From positions 1-64,000 of the forward strand of contig JAMWET010000919.1 in NCBI GenBank assembly GCA_024036415.1: DNA of 64,000 bases, read 5' to 3'. The notes under the pieces were generated by a model that was given only the letters and a program-made list of their open reading frames with translations, made no database searches and had not been told where the DNA came from. This document shows, piece after piece, positions 1-14,189 of the stretch (its first letter is position 1; every line of letters starts with the position of its first letter). Position numbers and translations under genes: made by a program. The stretch comes from Prochilodus magdalenae. Its lineage: Eukaryota; Chordata; Actinopteri; Characiformes; Prochilodontidae.

Positions 1-3000
1 AATAGGAGAATGGAAGGGGAGAAGAATAAGAAAATAAATAGATGAAGGGGAAGATAAGGGTATGGGGGAAAAGGAAAGGTAGAGAGTGAAGGGGGGGGTA
101 GGAAGGTAGTAATCGCTGATGGCAGATGGTCATGACAGAATATTAAGAAGAAGATAACTAAAAGGATAAAAAAGAATCTCATCCAATACCACAAAGTGTC
201 TACACAATGCCTTACGATTTTTTACTAGGCAGGGCTATGCAATGCGCAAAGAATGCTATGACCTACCTGACCTTGCCGATGTAACAAGGATATCCGCCAT
301 CTGAAAAGTAAAGCTGCCAGTGCGTACGTGCCGGTTGCAGTGAATACGTATGCTACGCTACGTAGGATGGCGCAGCCTCTTACTAGCGGCCCATTATGTA
401 GTGACCCTATAAGTTTGTGTCTCCTGCCTCGCGCACTGACTGGCCTCTCACATGCCACAGCTCCAATAAGCAGGGACAGGCTGGGGTACCGCAGGATGAT
501 GATGTGGACTGGTGTTTTCTCAATTGCTAGTAGATTTATGTGACTCTGCCAGAACCGGCACTATGATCTAGTACTGTGCTGCTACATTTTCACTGCAGAG
601 CACACGGCTATTATGACTGTATCGCTTATAACACTCCTGTGTATCGCGACAATTAAGGCACTTAATGGGTGTTAAAAAACCACAGCACATTTCTTACAAA
701 AACACTATGTTGTTTCAGTAGATTTAGTCTCAGCAGTATTAACTTCGAGCGAGCTACTCGGACTGCAGTGGTGTATGTGTATGGGTTCAACAGATTCATT
801 TATAAATCTTAAAAATCTAAATATCAGATCAAGTATCATGTTACTATATTGCATATTATATACGTATACTTCCTGCCTGCTGAAATCACATACATAAAGT
901 GTCGACGGGCGGTGCTCTAACCCTCTTAGACGGTGCTAGATACTTCGTCCGCTTGCTACTCGACGACACACACTAGCAAAAAAACAAGCTCTATTCGTCA
1001 TTTGACCAGCGCTTTATGCCGTCAAAGCGCGTATCACGCGAGGCTTACTACGCTCGGCTAATGACCGTACATTCTCAAGCATAGCCCAACAACCTCCACG
1101 GACGCCCAATACAGCGTTTTCCTTTTCCCTCTTCTTTCTGCAGCCTTATGTTTTTGCCCTCTCTTGTTTATAGCATCATCACTCAGTCCCTGAAACCTGA
1201 GGCGCACAGAAACCATCCAATTCTCCACTAACACTCGCAATTGTATTTCACAGCAAACTTCGCTTCTTTTTACTGTACTTTGGTTCACTCCTGCCTCCAT
1301 CACACAGCCTGTGTGTTCTTGTCCGTCTGCTGTTTGTGTCCCACTTTTGTAACAAATTGTCTCTCTGACATCGCTATGAATCTCACATCCATTGCATCGC
1401 TTTACGAGGAACACTTACGATTACTCTTGCCACGCAGAGATGAAGGACGCCTGGTCCCTATGGGACAGAGTGTTTCCCCATCAACTGTGCTTCGCAGAAC
1501 CGTTGCCAAGGGTACGGGGATACGGTGAGGCCTAGGAGAGCAGAGAGAGCGAGAGAGAGATATGCCGCGCTAATGGCTGCTCTCCCCTGGCTCCTCCCAC
1601 GCTGTTCAACTCGCTTGGCCTTCCGCGGTCTAGTTTTGCATTTTGCCACCTGCAGATTGGGCATTGATCTCATGCGTCTTCACGCCATGAGTTACTCCTG
1701 TCATAATGGGCACTTCCTCACGTCTCGAAAGCATGTGCTAGCGTGAGACTTGCAAGCAATGTCTTTGTGTTTAAGAAAATGTTTTGCGCTAAACTATCAC
1801 TACACGGCTCCTAGGCTTAGCACAGTCTGCATCGCAAACGTCAGAGAGAAGCACCCGCACATTTCATCTCTCAGCACACTCCTGTGGAGATCAGATACAC
1901 GGCTGATATGAGTTTCCACAAGCGGAGTTCATGAATGTTACAAGCTACAGAAAAAATATGGGATGCCTAACAACCACCTGGAATACCTGGGGGACCCAGC
2001 ATAAACTGTCTCCGCCATCATATAAACTCTTTTGTCTTTGAGAGAGAACGAGAGGAGAACAGTCAAGCTCCACTCTTCTTCAGATCTAGACAGCCACAGT
2101 ATGCTGTCCGTCCTTCCCCTCTGAGAAGACACCTCAAGCGCTACGCGAGCGTCTGAAACGATTTGGTACTTGCTAACGAAGCTCCATCGTCCTGAGTGAA
2201 AGGTCGACAGTAGACATCCAAACAAAGGTCAAGCAACCAGCTGGTGGTATCTGAGAACCAGTGGACTCACCACCCTCCAGAGTCCAGTACCTCACACCAC
2301 TGAACTGTTTGGGACTAACTTGTCGAGCCGAGAAAGGAGGGCGGGAGGGCGGTGGGGGGGGGGGGGGGGGGGGTGCGGGGGGGGACAAGAGGGGGGGCGG
2401 CGGGGTGAGAGCTAAGAATGCAACAATATGAACGACTTGGAGAATAGCTGCAGATTTCACCTGGGCTTTTTTTTCTATGAAGCAGAATGGGAGCCGTAGT
2501 AAAGGTAAGCGCACTGAATCATTACACACTGAGATGCTGCATGTGGCGTGGCCAAAGACATAGCCTCTGAGTGAAGCATGCTGAATCTGCAGGTGTATGG
2601 AAGCCTACGTCTCATAAAACGGGACCTAACCACAGTGAGTCGCATGAACATCTAGCGGCATACACAGCTAGACGCTCCTTCTCCAGTGCGTGACTTACCA
2701 AGGCGTTAATCCTTTATTACAGGTGAGGCACAATATGTAGTGTTAGGAGTCTTGCCCAAGGACTCACTAGCATGCGTCACCCAGACCGGGAATCGATAAC
2801 TCCAGTACTTCCACATGAGGATGGTAACTTCCTTGATGGGTAACAGTGTCTATCCACTGTAACCACCCCAACCACACAGATTTTTCCCAGTTTACAGAAG
2901 ATTCTTGAGCTACAGTAGGAAGGCATCCACCAAATCTGGCCAGAACCTACAGCAGTTCTTTTATGAGAATATAAGCAGTATCTAAAACGTTGTTTGTGGC

Positions 3001-5929
3001 CACTTCTCATCCAGAAACCTCGTTCTATGCAATTAACAGCTGTGTATTCATTGCTGTAAGGTATTTCACACGCTATATAGAATGCACTTATAATCTGCAG
3101 TCGTCTGATGCACTTATTTACTTGGGATATTACGACTAACAAAGCCCAGTTACCACAAAGTACAGTAGGTGAACTTGTAATACATATGTACACAGCTGGC
3201 AATAATCACAGAAATGTGTTAATCTCATGAACTTTACGTACTGTAACAAATATAAAAAACACAGTGTACACGAATATGAATGCCTGCAACACATTCCCAA
3301 AAGCTAGGAGTCGTGTAGACAATGTTTTACCCACATCGCACTACGTCACCTTTTGGATTAACGATAGTTTATAACACCTGGGGGAACTGTAAAATATGAA
3401 CTCCAGTTCTGAAGCTGATTTTCCTCTAGCCAGTTGATGTTCCAGTTACGGTATTTAGCTGAACGTCTGCTTATCCAGAGTGCGACTTACAAGGTTATCA
3501 TTTACAGGTGGGCCAATGCAGTGTCTAGGGAGTTCTTGCCTACGACATCTTATTGGTGTCAGCACAGCATCAGTCTCACATTAGTACACCCGGATGATCT
3601 CCGAACCCCAGTCCTCCCACACGTGGTGGGTGGCTATGTTTGGCTACAGGTAGGGGGGGTGTTATACCGCTGAGGAATACACCAACCAACCTGCATTCCC
3701 TGACTGACTGCCGCACACTGAAATAAGCATCACATCCCTGAACATTTTTGTAGTATAGTGGATGCAGTTTTCCTCCTATAAAACACTGACCTTCATCTCA
3801 CACATTCCTTATTGATCGAAGTGTCACTGACACTTTCTTTAGGAACCGAAAGCGGTTCTGTGCCGTATTCAAGGACGAACACCCAACTTTATCACCTTAA
3901 ATTGTTATAGCGTATGGATATGTGTTTATGCATTTCAAACTTCACTTATTAATAGGGGCGATTCCCATACATTTTCGTAGTGCATACTGTCACATAAAGA
4001 TCACGCTGCAGTCTCGTTGTGAAATGGCCCTCTGCAGAAAATAGTAACATTTCCATACAGAGGTGCTAGATAACTGGTAACCAGCCGTACTTCGATCTAC
4101 AGCACGACTAACATCGCAATTGTATTGACTATAACCAAACCAGCCCATGATAGCAAAGGCGGATGTTGGGGGCACACAATCTGGCACAGATATGAGCACT
4201 ATATCTGTGCGTGTACTGTCCGAACTGACCATCTGCTGTGAACCAAAGAAGGCCCCATGTTTCCACATGCATTTGGCCTCCCACATTGCCCAACCAGATT
4301 CTTGGTCCACCTCTAAGCCAGACGTACAGGCACATATATACTTATTGCGCAGAGGCATGGCCTCAATCTGGTGTCACATGTGGCCCACATCTTTCCTAGC
4401 AACAGAGGTCCACCCAGTGCCCTCAAATACCCAAGTTGGGCCAGATGAAAATGGGGAATGTGCCATCCGTAAAATTCGCATATATAATATCTGAATAGTG
4501 ACAAATCTGGAAAGGCTTTTGTATTGTGGGTACAGAGCGAGCTACCAGCTAATTCTTCCATGACCTGCACATCCGCTCATTTCATAACAATGCCTCGGCT
4601 ATGCATTCATGCAGCATATATCTCAATGAGCTCGCGACCAGCGCTTTTCTGCGGGGGAGCTTTTAAAGGCCTAGACAACGCTTCAGACGTTCTGGTTCCC
4701 ATCTACCACCAAAGCACCCACTGTGAACAACTGTGACTAATGAGGTATCTTCTCTTGTCACGTGTGCCCAACCACTCCGAATAGCTTTGTTTACAACATC
4801 ACAACCAGAGGCAGAAAATCCGAACGAACGATAAATCACTGGGATTCCCCTAGGTAAGCCTTTACTAAGATTCACCCAATTTTCGTCCATGCGCAACGAC
4901 TGGTGACACAGCGCCTGTCAACACAGAGTTTATGAAACTTCTTCGTAGGCATTCGCATCAACAGCCTGCAATGAATCACAAGCTCTTTTCATATGCCCCT
5001 CATGCTTATTGCGTCTGTGGCAGGGGCGTCGGTTTCTCTTTCTTCTTTGCCTTTTTTTTTTCGCATTCTTTTTTTTTTTTTTGTGTGTGATACATAAAAC
5101 GCAGCTTCCAGCGCGTGATGAGAGGAACCCTATTCCACCAAGTCACAGCTGAACGCCACTCACACGTGCCCCCCCCCCCTGGGCTTGCAGCGCCATGTGC
5201 CCTACCAGCCTCTCTCCGATTTCTTGCTCGTCCTGCACACTCTTGGCCTCCGCGCGCAGAGCGATGCATCGCAAACAGCCATGCAAACGAAGCCCTGCAC
5301 TCTGCCATCCTACACACTGCAACGCGAGCCAAGCGCAGCAGCACACGGCTTCAGGGGCACACCATTCCACGGAAACCACGAGGGAGGTCGCTGGTTAATA
5401 ATTAACCTCCTCGAGCGGGACTTTCCCAGAGCTCTCCACCTAGTTGAGCAAGTAGTTACTCAAACACATTCATAAAAAGAAAGGCAGTTGGGCTTTCTCT
5501 TATTGATCACTACAGGCTAATCAGCATGTAGGCCATTACGTATCACTGACTCAGTGGCAGCAGTGCCAAATTGCCTCTAATCTACATTACCTGGCCCGAG
5601 TACACCCACCTTAAACACTGTTTACATGTGCACTCTTATCACATACACGCTCCTCCAACCTGTTTTACTACGTACTCAGAAAACGAGTGTTGTTATAACT
5701 CGATAAGCAAATGCACGCTGACATAGCAACAGTTGTCCCTGTACCTACATGCAGTCGATCAACAATGATCTCATGTCCGAGTGCGCCTCCAGTCTAGCAT
5801 GTACACCAAATTTTTCTCAATTGATATTCCGCACATACTGCCCGCATGAATGTGTTGGTATAGAACAGCGCAATAAGTTCTGACCACACGTCGTCGGATA
5901 CACTAAGTCACAGTCACATGAACACCAGC
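1..5929. other. Gene-free stretch, low-quality sequence
   Basis: I see no supportable gene here. Open frames are short, overlap on both strands and show no recognisable domain or splice structure. The left edge (1-120) is purine-rich. There is a G-rich run near 2,336-2,406 and T runs near 5,051-5,082. If celsr1 is transcribed leftward as its exon 1 indicates, this is probably deep in its intron 1. That placement is inference. Confidence 0.5.
2336..2406. repeat. Poly-G / G-rich low-complexity run
   Basis: About 70 bases are almost entirely G, including one uninterrupted run of about 20 G, broken by single T, C or A. On the other strand it encodes a proline run in a chance frame. It could form G-quadruplex DNA or be a sequencing artefact of a shorter run. 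Confidence 0.8.
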
Positions 5930-7010
5930 TTACCTCACATTATCCTCAGAAGCTGTATCAACTGTAACCACGTGTTTTAGAGCCTAGCGGGCTAAGCTAA
6001 TGGCGCTCATCTCACCTGGGATAAATAACGGTTCAGCCTAGCTGTTAGCGCCCCTCGGCTATTCAACGTCTCAAAAAGCTGAATATCCTACTGAAAGTGA
6101 GTTCATCTTTTATTAATCTTCGATAGTCACCTGTATATTCTCAACTTATGCATATGGCTACCTTGCTGATGAACACACACACACACTACAACCACTCCAC
6201 CCACATTTTACCTCAGAGCGTTATTACTGTGCAGCTCCACTCTTTAGAGTCGTACGCTGCTGCTACGACGCTGCTCAGTTACACCCTGAAATACAGTTGA
6301 AACTCAGCTGTTAGCTTCCCCTTCGGCTATCTGACTCACTCTAAAAAGCTGATACCCTCTATTAAGCGAGTGTGTAACATCTTTTTATTATCTCTCAGAC
6401 CTGTATATTTAACTTTCTGAGATCATTCTGATGACTACAAATTACATGGCACACACCCCCTACAATCACTACCCCACATTGAGGAACATCAGAGCTGTAT
6501 ATTACGTGTCATATCCACTGTTATAGTAGACTAGCTGCTGACTAACGCTGCTCAGCCAATTTCACCTGAATTACGGTTAGCACCTTAGCTGTTAGCTAGG
6601 CTAGCTCCACTGAGCTAATTTCACTCTTTAGAACGGATCACATCTCAAGCGATTCATCTTTATTAGATGCTTCAGTGTGGTACCGTGCATATCCTCAACT
6701 TTCTGAAGCTCATTCTATGTGAACATACCCCACTACAACCACTCCACCCAGTATGTGTACTCCTCAGAGCTGGTTATTCACGTCGTATCCACTGTTTTAA
6801 GAGCTGAGCTGCTGCATAACGCTGCTCAGTTCACCTGAAATGCAGCCTTACCTACTGTTAGCTCCCCTCGGCTATATTACTTTTAAAGAAACTTGCGACC
6901 TACTAAGCCGAGTTCATCTTTTTATTAATCTTCAGACCTGTATTTTAACTTTCTGAGGCTCATTCTGTGAACAACCCCCACTGACAATCACTAGACCCAC
7001 ATTTAATATC
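5930..7010. repeat. Tandem repeat, unit about 270 bp, about 4 copies
   Basis: The phrase CTGTTAGC followed by a C-rich CTCGGCTAT-like segment recurs near 6,041, 6,308, 6,588 and 6,857, giving spacings of about 267, 280 and 269 bp. Each unit also holds a TTCATCTTTTTATTAATCTTC-like segment (first 20 bases at most) and an ACTACAACCACTCCACCCA segment. Copies differ by many single-base insertions and deletions as well as substitutions, which fits an unpolished long read of a satellite-like array better than natural decay alone. No coding potential is seen. Confidence 0.75.
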
Positions 7011-10000
7011 TCTGAGTGGGTGGTGTTTAGCTTCCATTTTACCGTGCCTTCTGACCACCATTTTTCTAACAATGGCTGATGCAGGTGCCACCACCCCCCT
7101 TTGGCGGGGGGGAAGAGCCTGGTGAACGCCGCCGCAGTGCACACTATGGGGTGTCATGACAAGCAGACGCATGTAAATTGACGTCTCCACCTGTATACTA
7201 GAAACGTCTGACCTGGAGTGCTGCCAGACATCATCCGGCTCTTGTATCCTTCCAGTGCCCTCTATATTTACAGTTTGCGTACACATAATACATACTATAT
7301 ACTGACTTTTAGTGTGGATTATACAAGAGTAGTGCTGTAGTGCTCCTAGAACGTCAATCAGCGTACACCAAACCCTATCTGCTATGATCCCATCCCCAAA
7401 CTTCTAACACATGGTCCACCAGCCATCTGCTCGCATGAATGTTGAGTTTAGGACACAGTATATACTCCCTGTGTATTATGTAATACATGAGCAAAAGGCC
7501 TCACACTGTAGCAGTGACACAATCTCACTCCCATGGCAGTCTTGTAGGGACATCCAGTATTGTGCCAAGTTCTGTGTTAACTTGTTTACAGCGGGGGAAA
7601 GACCATAAACATAAACAAAGACATGTTAAAACAGTGATGGGAAAATATATTCAGGCTCAAATCTGGAGACTGGCTAGGCCCACGCTAGCACCTTCACTTT
7701 CGCTTTGGAAGCTAGATGTTATTTCGTTATTGTGCCTGCACGTTTAGGCTCGCTGTCTTGTTAAAACATCCGTCCTATGGGTTTAAATTCTCCTCACTCG
7801 ATGGCCTATAATTTTCCAGGTCTGCTTGCTAGTAGAGATAGTAACCCTCGTACTGTAAGCCTGCTCCACACTCATCATGCATTTACTCTAGATGGGTGAT
7901 CACATTTTCGCCGGACATCCATGAGTTTTCTCCTTGGAGGAGCATGTCATGATTAAAGTGCCAAGTATGCATTATTTTTGTTGTTTGTGTCTGATCAGAG
8001 CAAGGCACAGAATGCAAGAGATACATAATAACGATATTCGTCCTACAAAGCAACATTCGTGATCCAAAATTTTTTTCGAAGTGCACCACAGTGCTGTTTT
8101 TAGCAGGGGAGTTTTGCATAGTGGTTTACAAGAAATTCACATGGTTCATTGCTCGGTGACATGTGTCAAACTGATACGGCCTGGTGATTGCCGGCGTCTC
8201 TCTCCATACTTTATCTCATCCTCAACCTTCCTTGATCAAATTAGATCATATCTTTGGTAAGGGACTCATCACCGGGCACACTAGAAGAGCGCCAATGTGT
8301 GCGTGTTCAGGGCAGCGCACGTTTGATCATTTCACAAATCACATGTATTTTGGAAGGAACAGAGAATGCTAATTAGTTGTGTGTTGCCTGTGATGCAGAC
8401 TTCTTCGTTTGGCGGCGATCGCGTCAATACAATAGGGCGTTCTTTAACGTAAGATCAGATATGCTAATGTTTGCCAGAGTTAGCTCCTGTATGCATGGTA
8501 GCTGTACCTGCTTTTCCGATCTCGTATTGTTATTCACGCTTGGGGTTTATATATGCCGTCCATAAGAATGGGCTTTGAACAGTGATTTTCCCCAGTCATT
8601 TAGTTGGCTAATTTACCTTTAATACACTACACAATTGGGGGCAATATCTAGTTGTTGCTTTGAAGCACTTAACTTTTGCGACGTTACACGCCGTGAGATC
8701 CGTAGAGACATTATATAGTTTTACATATGTATTAATTAGTCTGAATATCTTTATCCCTATTATGTTTCTTTTTTTTTCTTTTCATTAAATGCATACTTTT
8801 TTGGCCATACTGTCAAAAGACATTATGCATCTCCGTCAAGTGGGCCTATTCCTGGAAATACATGTAGGGTCCTGGGAATCTGCATATTGTAGCTGTACAG
8901 CTAACATCCACTTCTCAAAATCGTGAAGATGGGGCTGATGTTAGTAAATGGTTACAATCGTCTCGAATACTAAACGACTATCACTAAATGGTACGACTGG
9001 TCATATGGGTGATGTAAGTCGCAAGAGAGCGTGATATGTAACCACTACTCTGTACTGCTTTAGCAGACAATGACTATCACAAACTGCAACAGGTCAGTCA
9101 TGTTGGTCCTACCCTTTAAAAGGCGGCATGAATTCAATCACATCAAGGCATAACAGAATACTCCTCATTCACCAAAGAGACTGTAAACCAGGCTTCCCAT
9201 CAACGCTATAGCGCACGCGTTAGTAGATGCATTCTTTAATATTCTACACCTCGGTATGCCACGATAAGTAAACATATACTTTTACACATAAACCAAAATG
9301 GAGAAACTGCGCTATGTGGGCCAATCTATAGACGCCATCCAGGATGCAAAAGTGATGACTGCCATCTTTCCAAAAGCTCCTAACATTTCCAGGAACCCAA
9401 CTGCCAGTGGGCATGCATGATCCATAATCACATGTGACTACATATTGACTGCATTAGGACTAACACAGTTGAGGATCAGGAGAGATCTGTCAATCGTATG
9501 CTGTTACGCACTAACTTAAAATGTTCCATTGGCACCAGATTCAATGTGGAGATTACTGCAACCACCAAGGCGCCATTTAAGGTGGAGCCGACGCAAATAT
9601 TCGCACTAACTTAGCTGGCGAATGGACGAACGGTTGGCAGAGCTTTCACCATACCCATCCTATACTTTAGATCCTGGACAACTTTCCTTTGATCTGTTTA
9701 GTCTTGTTGACTCGCAATTTCCCCGTCTTCTCATCGAGGACAGGTTCCTTTCAAGACTCTTGGGGACAATGGGGGGTGGAGGCTAGCTGAGATCGCTCAC
9801 TGAAAACATTATGCTCTTATTAGTCATCTACAATCTCCCAAGAGCAGACACTGTATGAAACGTTAGGCTTCCCTAGCCATGCTGGGTGACTGTATCTGTG
9901 TTGGCCGTTGATTAGCACTATCATCTCAAAGTACTAAGAGGTTTCACATTCAGCTGACAACGAAGGAACAAGCTTTAATCTACTGTGTCGGTTGCGATGT

Positions 10001-11739
10001 CGCAGATGGAAAGCAAGTAGCTAGTATTGAAGTAACGTTACGTGTTCTACTAGCACGGTGGCCTCCAGCTGATTGCATAGCTATCCTAACTAGTCATGCA
10101 TGGTGAGCATAAATATCAAACACAGCAAGGCTCATGTTTCATTGCGTCTAATTACACACATATTTGATTTCGTGTATCAATGTGTGCCGCTCACTTGTGA
10201 CTACACGTCCAACCAGAGCAGTACTGAATGTATTAAGTGCATAGTAGTTGCCAAGCTCAATACGTCTTAATTATTGTGACATGACGCTCACCAAAAATAT
10301 AGGAGAATAATACAAATGTCAATAGGCTTTCGCAGTTCCTTGTACGCACATAGTCATCGAGGGTTCATGATAATGTCTAGGCAGTGTGAATACGCATCTG
10401 GCGTGTATAACAGTCGTGTCCCACAACCCTCACTACCCAACCAAAGTCAACAGTACCTACTATATTGATTACATAACAGATGCACGCAATTACAATATTG
10501 CAATAATGTAATGTTGTACAGCGGCGCTGAGTACTTGTGTATAACACAAGCCTATACATTCACATTGACCAAATATCTTATAGCCTACACACACCCAACA
10601 CTCATAAAATATGAAATCGGAACACTATCCTTATGAGTTTGATCAATTATTGGTGACAGCGTTAGTTATAGGTAGCGCTTGCTCTACTCTTCACATGGTC
10701 GAAACACTGCTTAAGCCTCTATTGCTAACGCCCGTAACCTTCAGCTAAGCCATAACAGGGATGCGGCTCCCATAATTTAACACGATCGTGTTACGTAAGG
10801 CCTTTAACATAACAGCTAACTGTCCACCATCCTATTCAGGTCCCACTAATTTACGTTGTGCCTGCTGTACAAATAGCCTACCTCTGTTACATCCCGGTCA
10901 TTGACACATGACACTAAATTCATATTGCATGTGCAACCATATTGCCGGAATTCCAGCCCCCTGTCCACCTATCAGGCCTGTAGAGTATACGTGTAGGCTA
11001 AACAATGGCACGGGTTTGTTTGAAGCCGTTGTTGGCTCTGCCTTTTCTAATCTTGAGGCTTAGCCAGTGTTTGCATCTTGTGGTAACACACTATTAAAAG
11101 GTCATCGCTGCGTTGTAATTTCATTCATCCCATCACGGTCATCTGCGGTAAGCTCATCCCGCCATCACTATCCTAGATAGTGTTTTACAACTGTCGCAAC
11201 GTTCCCATTGAAGTAAGTAATGGTTCTGGGAATACTAATTCCCAGTTTGCTCTCCATGATCTGCATCATTGTTGATCATAGCTGAACCCTATCAATAGAA
11301 TGGGCTTGTTTTTGTTGTGTGGTGTCTTTTACTTGGCTCATTGTACATTACTCACTAGTAATAAACGCCAGATGGCCATATTTGAATTTTCAACCTAAGT
11401 TTGGATCATAGTGCGCATCAGTTACCATGTTAGTTTGATCCGGCTGTCATTACAGTATGACACGAAACACTATAGGACTACATTCTCAAGTGGGGCTAAT
11501 CAAATACAAAACAGCGTAAAGTCGTACAGTCCAAGGTCAAAAAGCAAGCAGACAGTGATATAAAACGTAAAGATACAGATGGGCAAGACGTGCAAGAAGA
11601 ATATACTGTACGTCAAAGTATATCTAGCAACTGAGGTTGCAAACAGCCAGTTTAGCATATCGTGCTCGCTGTACTCATAAAAAAACACGTGAGCTCCAGT
11701 TGTTTTGTTGATTTTCACTTTTATTACCTCTCATTACCT
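7011..11739. other. Non-coding stretch, nothing recognised
   Basis: No gene, RNA or clear repeat is recognisable. Open frames stay under about 110 codons and lack homology that I can name. The sequence has the same noisy texture as its neighbours. It is probably part of celsr1 intron 1. Confidence 0.4.
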
Positions 11740-12224
11740 CACACAGTGAACCTGCTGTTTACACTGTGGGGAAATTCATAAGAATGGGCCCAACAGAAAT
11801 AGCCCCAAAACTGCCTGAAAGACGTCTGGTTTCCATTGACTTCCATTCAAACGAAATGAGTGTATTTGGATCTCTCCTGTAAAGTTTCGCAGTTTTCGGC
11901 GATACCTGTTTCTCTTTGGACAGCTGAGGAATATGCAGCAGAGTGACGTTTTCGGTTATTTAGAGTGTATATACTAGGAAAGTATACAGTGTGTTGAGGA
12001 GCCTTTGTACAGTGTGTTTAAGTTGTGTGGTTATAAACAGTAGATGTACTATACACTTGCAGATACGATAAAAAATAGTAGCTGACTCCGCAGAATGAAT
12101 CACCCGGCAGAATGAAACATGGTGGCTTGTGTTTTGATGATCGTGCGACATCCGACATAATTCAAGTTTCATGCGTGCAAGACCAAGCATAGTGACATAG
12201 CCATACCACCTGTGAATATTTACC

Positions 12225-12610
12225 ATGGCTGTTCGTTGGCGGCACCGGTTACAGAAGGCGGACACGCACACTTGCTCTGTTACCATGAACAAATCTGGGA
12301 GACCTACACCATGGAGAGCGGAAAACCGACGATTGTTCTGTCTACGCCGTCAAGAGACCCAACCCACCAAAACCCCAACTGACAATGTGTGGGAAGCTAT
12401 TAGACTGCTATCAACACTCCTCCAAGCTGACTGCAAAATCAAGAACTGTGTGAGGGTATTCAAAACTGAATGGGGATGGGGATTATCACAGGACACATTA
12501 GGAACCTCTACAGCTCCATCCGAGACTCTGGCATGTTGGGTTAGCAAACACGGAGCGGCCCGACGCCATACGAAGAGACTTACTGTGTATGTTGTAGCTC
12601 AATAAATATT
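12225..12610 (+). mobile_element. Decayed Tc1-like transposase 3' remnant
   Basis: In shifting plus-strand frames around 12,480-12,590 the translation reads LSQDT, then IRNLYSSI, then RSGPTPYEE. This resembles the usual C-terminus of Tc1-like transposases, where a QDTIRNL helix is followed by an RGGPTPY tail. The same DNA phrase, GACACATTAGGAACCTCTA, recurs with one base changed in another remnant near 42,615. At least two frameshifts separate the pieces, so no protein is made. The upstream part, 12,225-12,360, is open but I do not recognise it. Confidence 0.55.
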
Positions 12611-12839
12611 GATCATATCAGTCCCCTAAATGTAGTCACCAGTTTATTGATTCCTGGGCCACCCTTTATCTTCCTCCCAACAGCACCGCAATCCCACACC
12701 TCGTTCTGAAGTGCAGGTAGAGAGCACAGCGCTTAATGTGGCAGGTTAAACTGCCAAACCATGTCAATAACCGCTTACGTAAAGATGTTCGGCATATAGT
12801 ATATAGCAAAACACAGCTCTTAGCATGTTTCAAGTATAG

Positions 12840-13020
12840 AGGCTCTGTTAAGGTAGTACGTCCAGGTATAGAAGGGTCTACTCGTTATGAAGTCTAGATC
12901 CAGGTATAGAGGTCTAATTATTATTAAGTTGTCTCAGTTCAGGTACTAGAGGGTCTAGTTGCACAGGTCTAGTGTCAGATCTAGTAAGGTCTAGTTCTAG
13001 TATACAGTTTTCTAGTTGGA
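12840..13020. repeat. Degenerate GGTCTAG minisatellite
   Basis: The word GGTCTAG or a one-base variant recurs with CAGGTATAGA-like spacers at irregular intervals of roughly 15-40 bases. The array is too degenerate to give a firm unit length. It is non-coding. Confidence 0.55.
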
Positions 13021-14189
13021 GTAAAATTCCACACAACTGGAACCACTCTAGATGCCTTTTTTTATGGAGTAGGTGATAGGTTTGAAAAGATGATGAGGGT
13101 AGAATATGCATCTATCTTGTTTATAAACATCATTTGCCCTCCATTATTCCGCAGCGCAGTCACGCTGTGGTCGTCGTGTACGAGAGTCTTACTGCTGCAT
13201 CACTCAATGTCAAATCAGAGTTAGTCAGTGTGTGGGAATCTAACAGAAACGTGCTCATAGGGACAGATGCAGGACTACAGAACACACCACTACCCGTCTT
13301 CCACACATTCACCGACTCTGATCTATACAGCCCATATTAACACATTATAATCACCACTATGAACAGGACTGTTTCACATATCACTGTGCATGTCTAGAAC
13401 AAATACCTGTATCTCGCTACAACGTAGATTTCTGAGCTGGTACAGAGGCAAGGAAATCCTATAATTAACTTACGCATTTAGTTTTAATGGTAAAAGAGTG
13501 CTCCAACGGGAACGAGGGTACCGTGATGAAAACTTTTCCAGGCAAGTTGCTCATTGCTTCCCGTGGGTCCATTCATCCATCATGAAATGGCACCATGCAA
13601 TGTAACAGAGAAGGCCAAGCTGTCGGAATAACTCATTTGTACAAAAAACTGGAGGTAACAATGTTCTGTTACGGATAAACGGAGCAAGCTTCTATCTAAC
13701 TTTGCAGCACATATAGATGAGATAAATCAAAGCAGTGAATGGCAAAGTACACAAACCATGCAGCGTGACGTATATAAGTCTAGAATGCAGTTCCTCCCTG
13801 CACCATCCAGCTGGAGTAACAGTAGCTGAAGTTGTACCTTCAGATGTACTGGAATATGCGAGAGTAACCAGGACGCTAGGTTTATTACAGCTCTAATGTC
13901 CTAGTTATCATTTCTTGGATCAGGACTCTCCATCATACTCCAGTTGTGATCATGTGAAGAGGACTCTAGTTGTCCATCAGTCACACCATTACTTCCTCTT
14001 AATAGAAGCTCATTCATTAGTCTGACAGCCTCGACGTCTAAAATCACATCATCATCAGCCAAAAAACAGAACACTGAAGGAGAACGAGGTTCACATATAG
14101 CTAGAACTCAAGATCTGCATCCAACCGTGTAAAACTGAATCATGTTTTTGTTATTGATATGTTAACACATTAGATTTACTGGTTCTTAT
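13021..14189. other. Non-coding stretch, nothing recognised
   Basis: No gene or RNA is supported here. A short open frame at 13,134-13,340 has no recognisable domain. The stretch joins two degenerate repeat blocks. Confidence 0.35.

Noticed and set aside
12225..12605. 126-codon open frame as a host gene
   Set aside because: Its 3' half matches a frameshifted Tc1-like transposase tail, so it is a transposon remnant.
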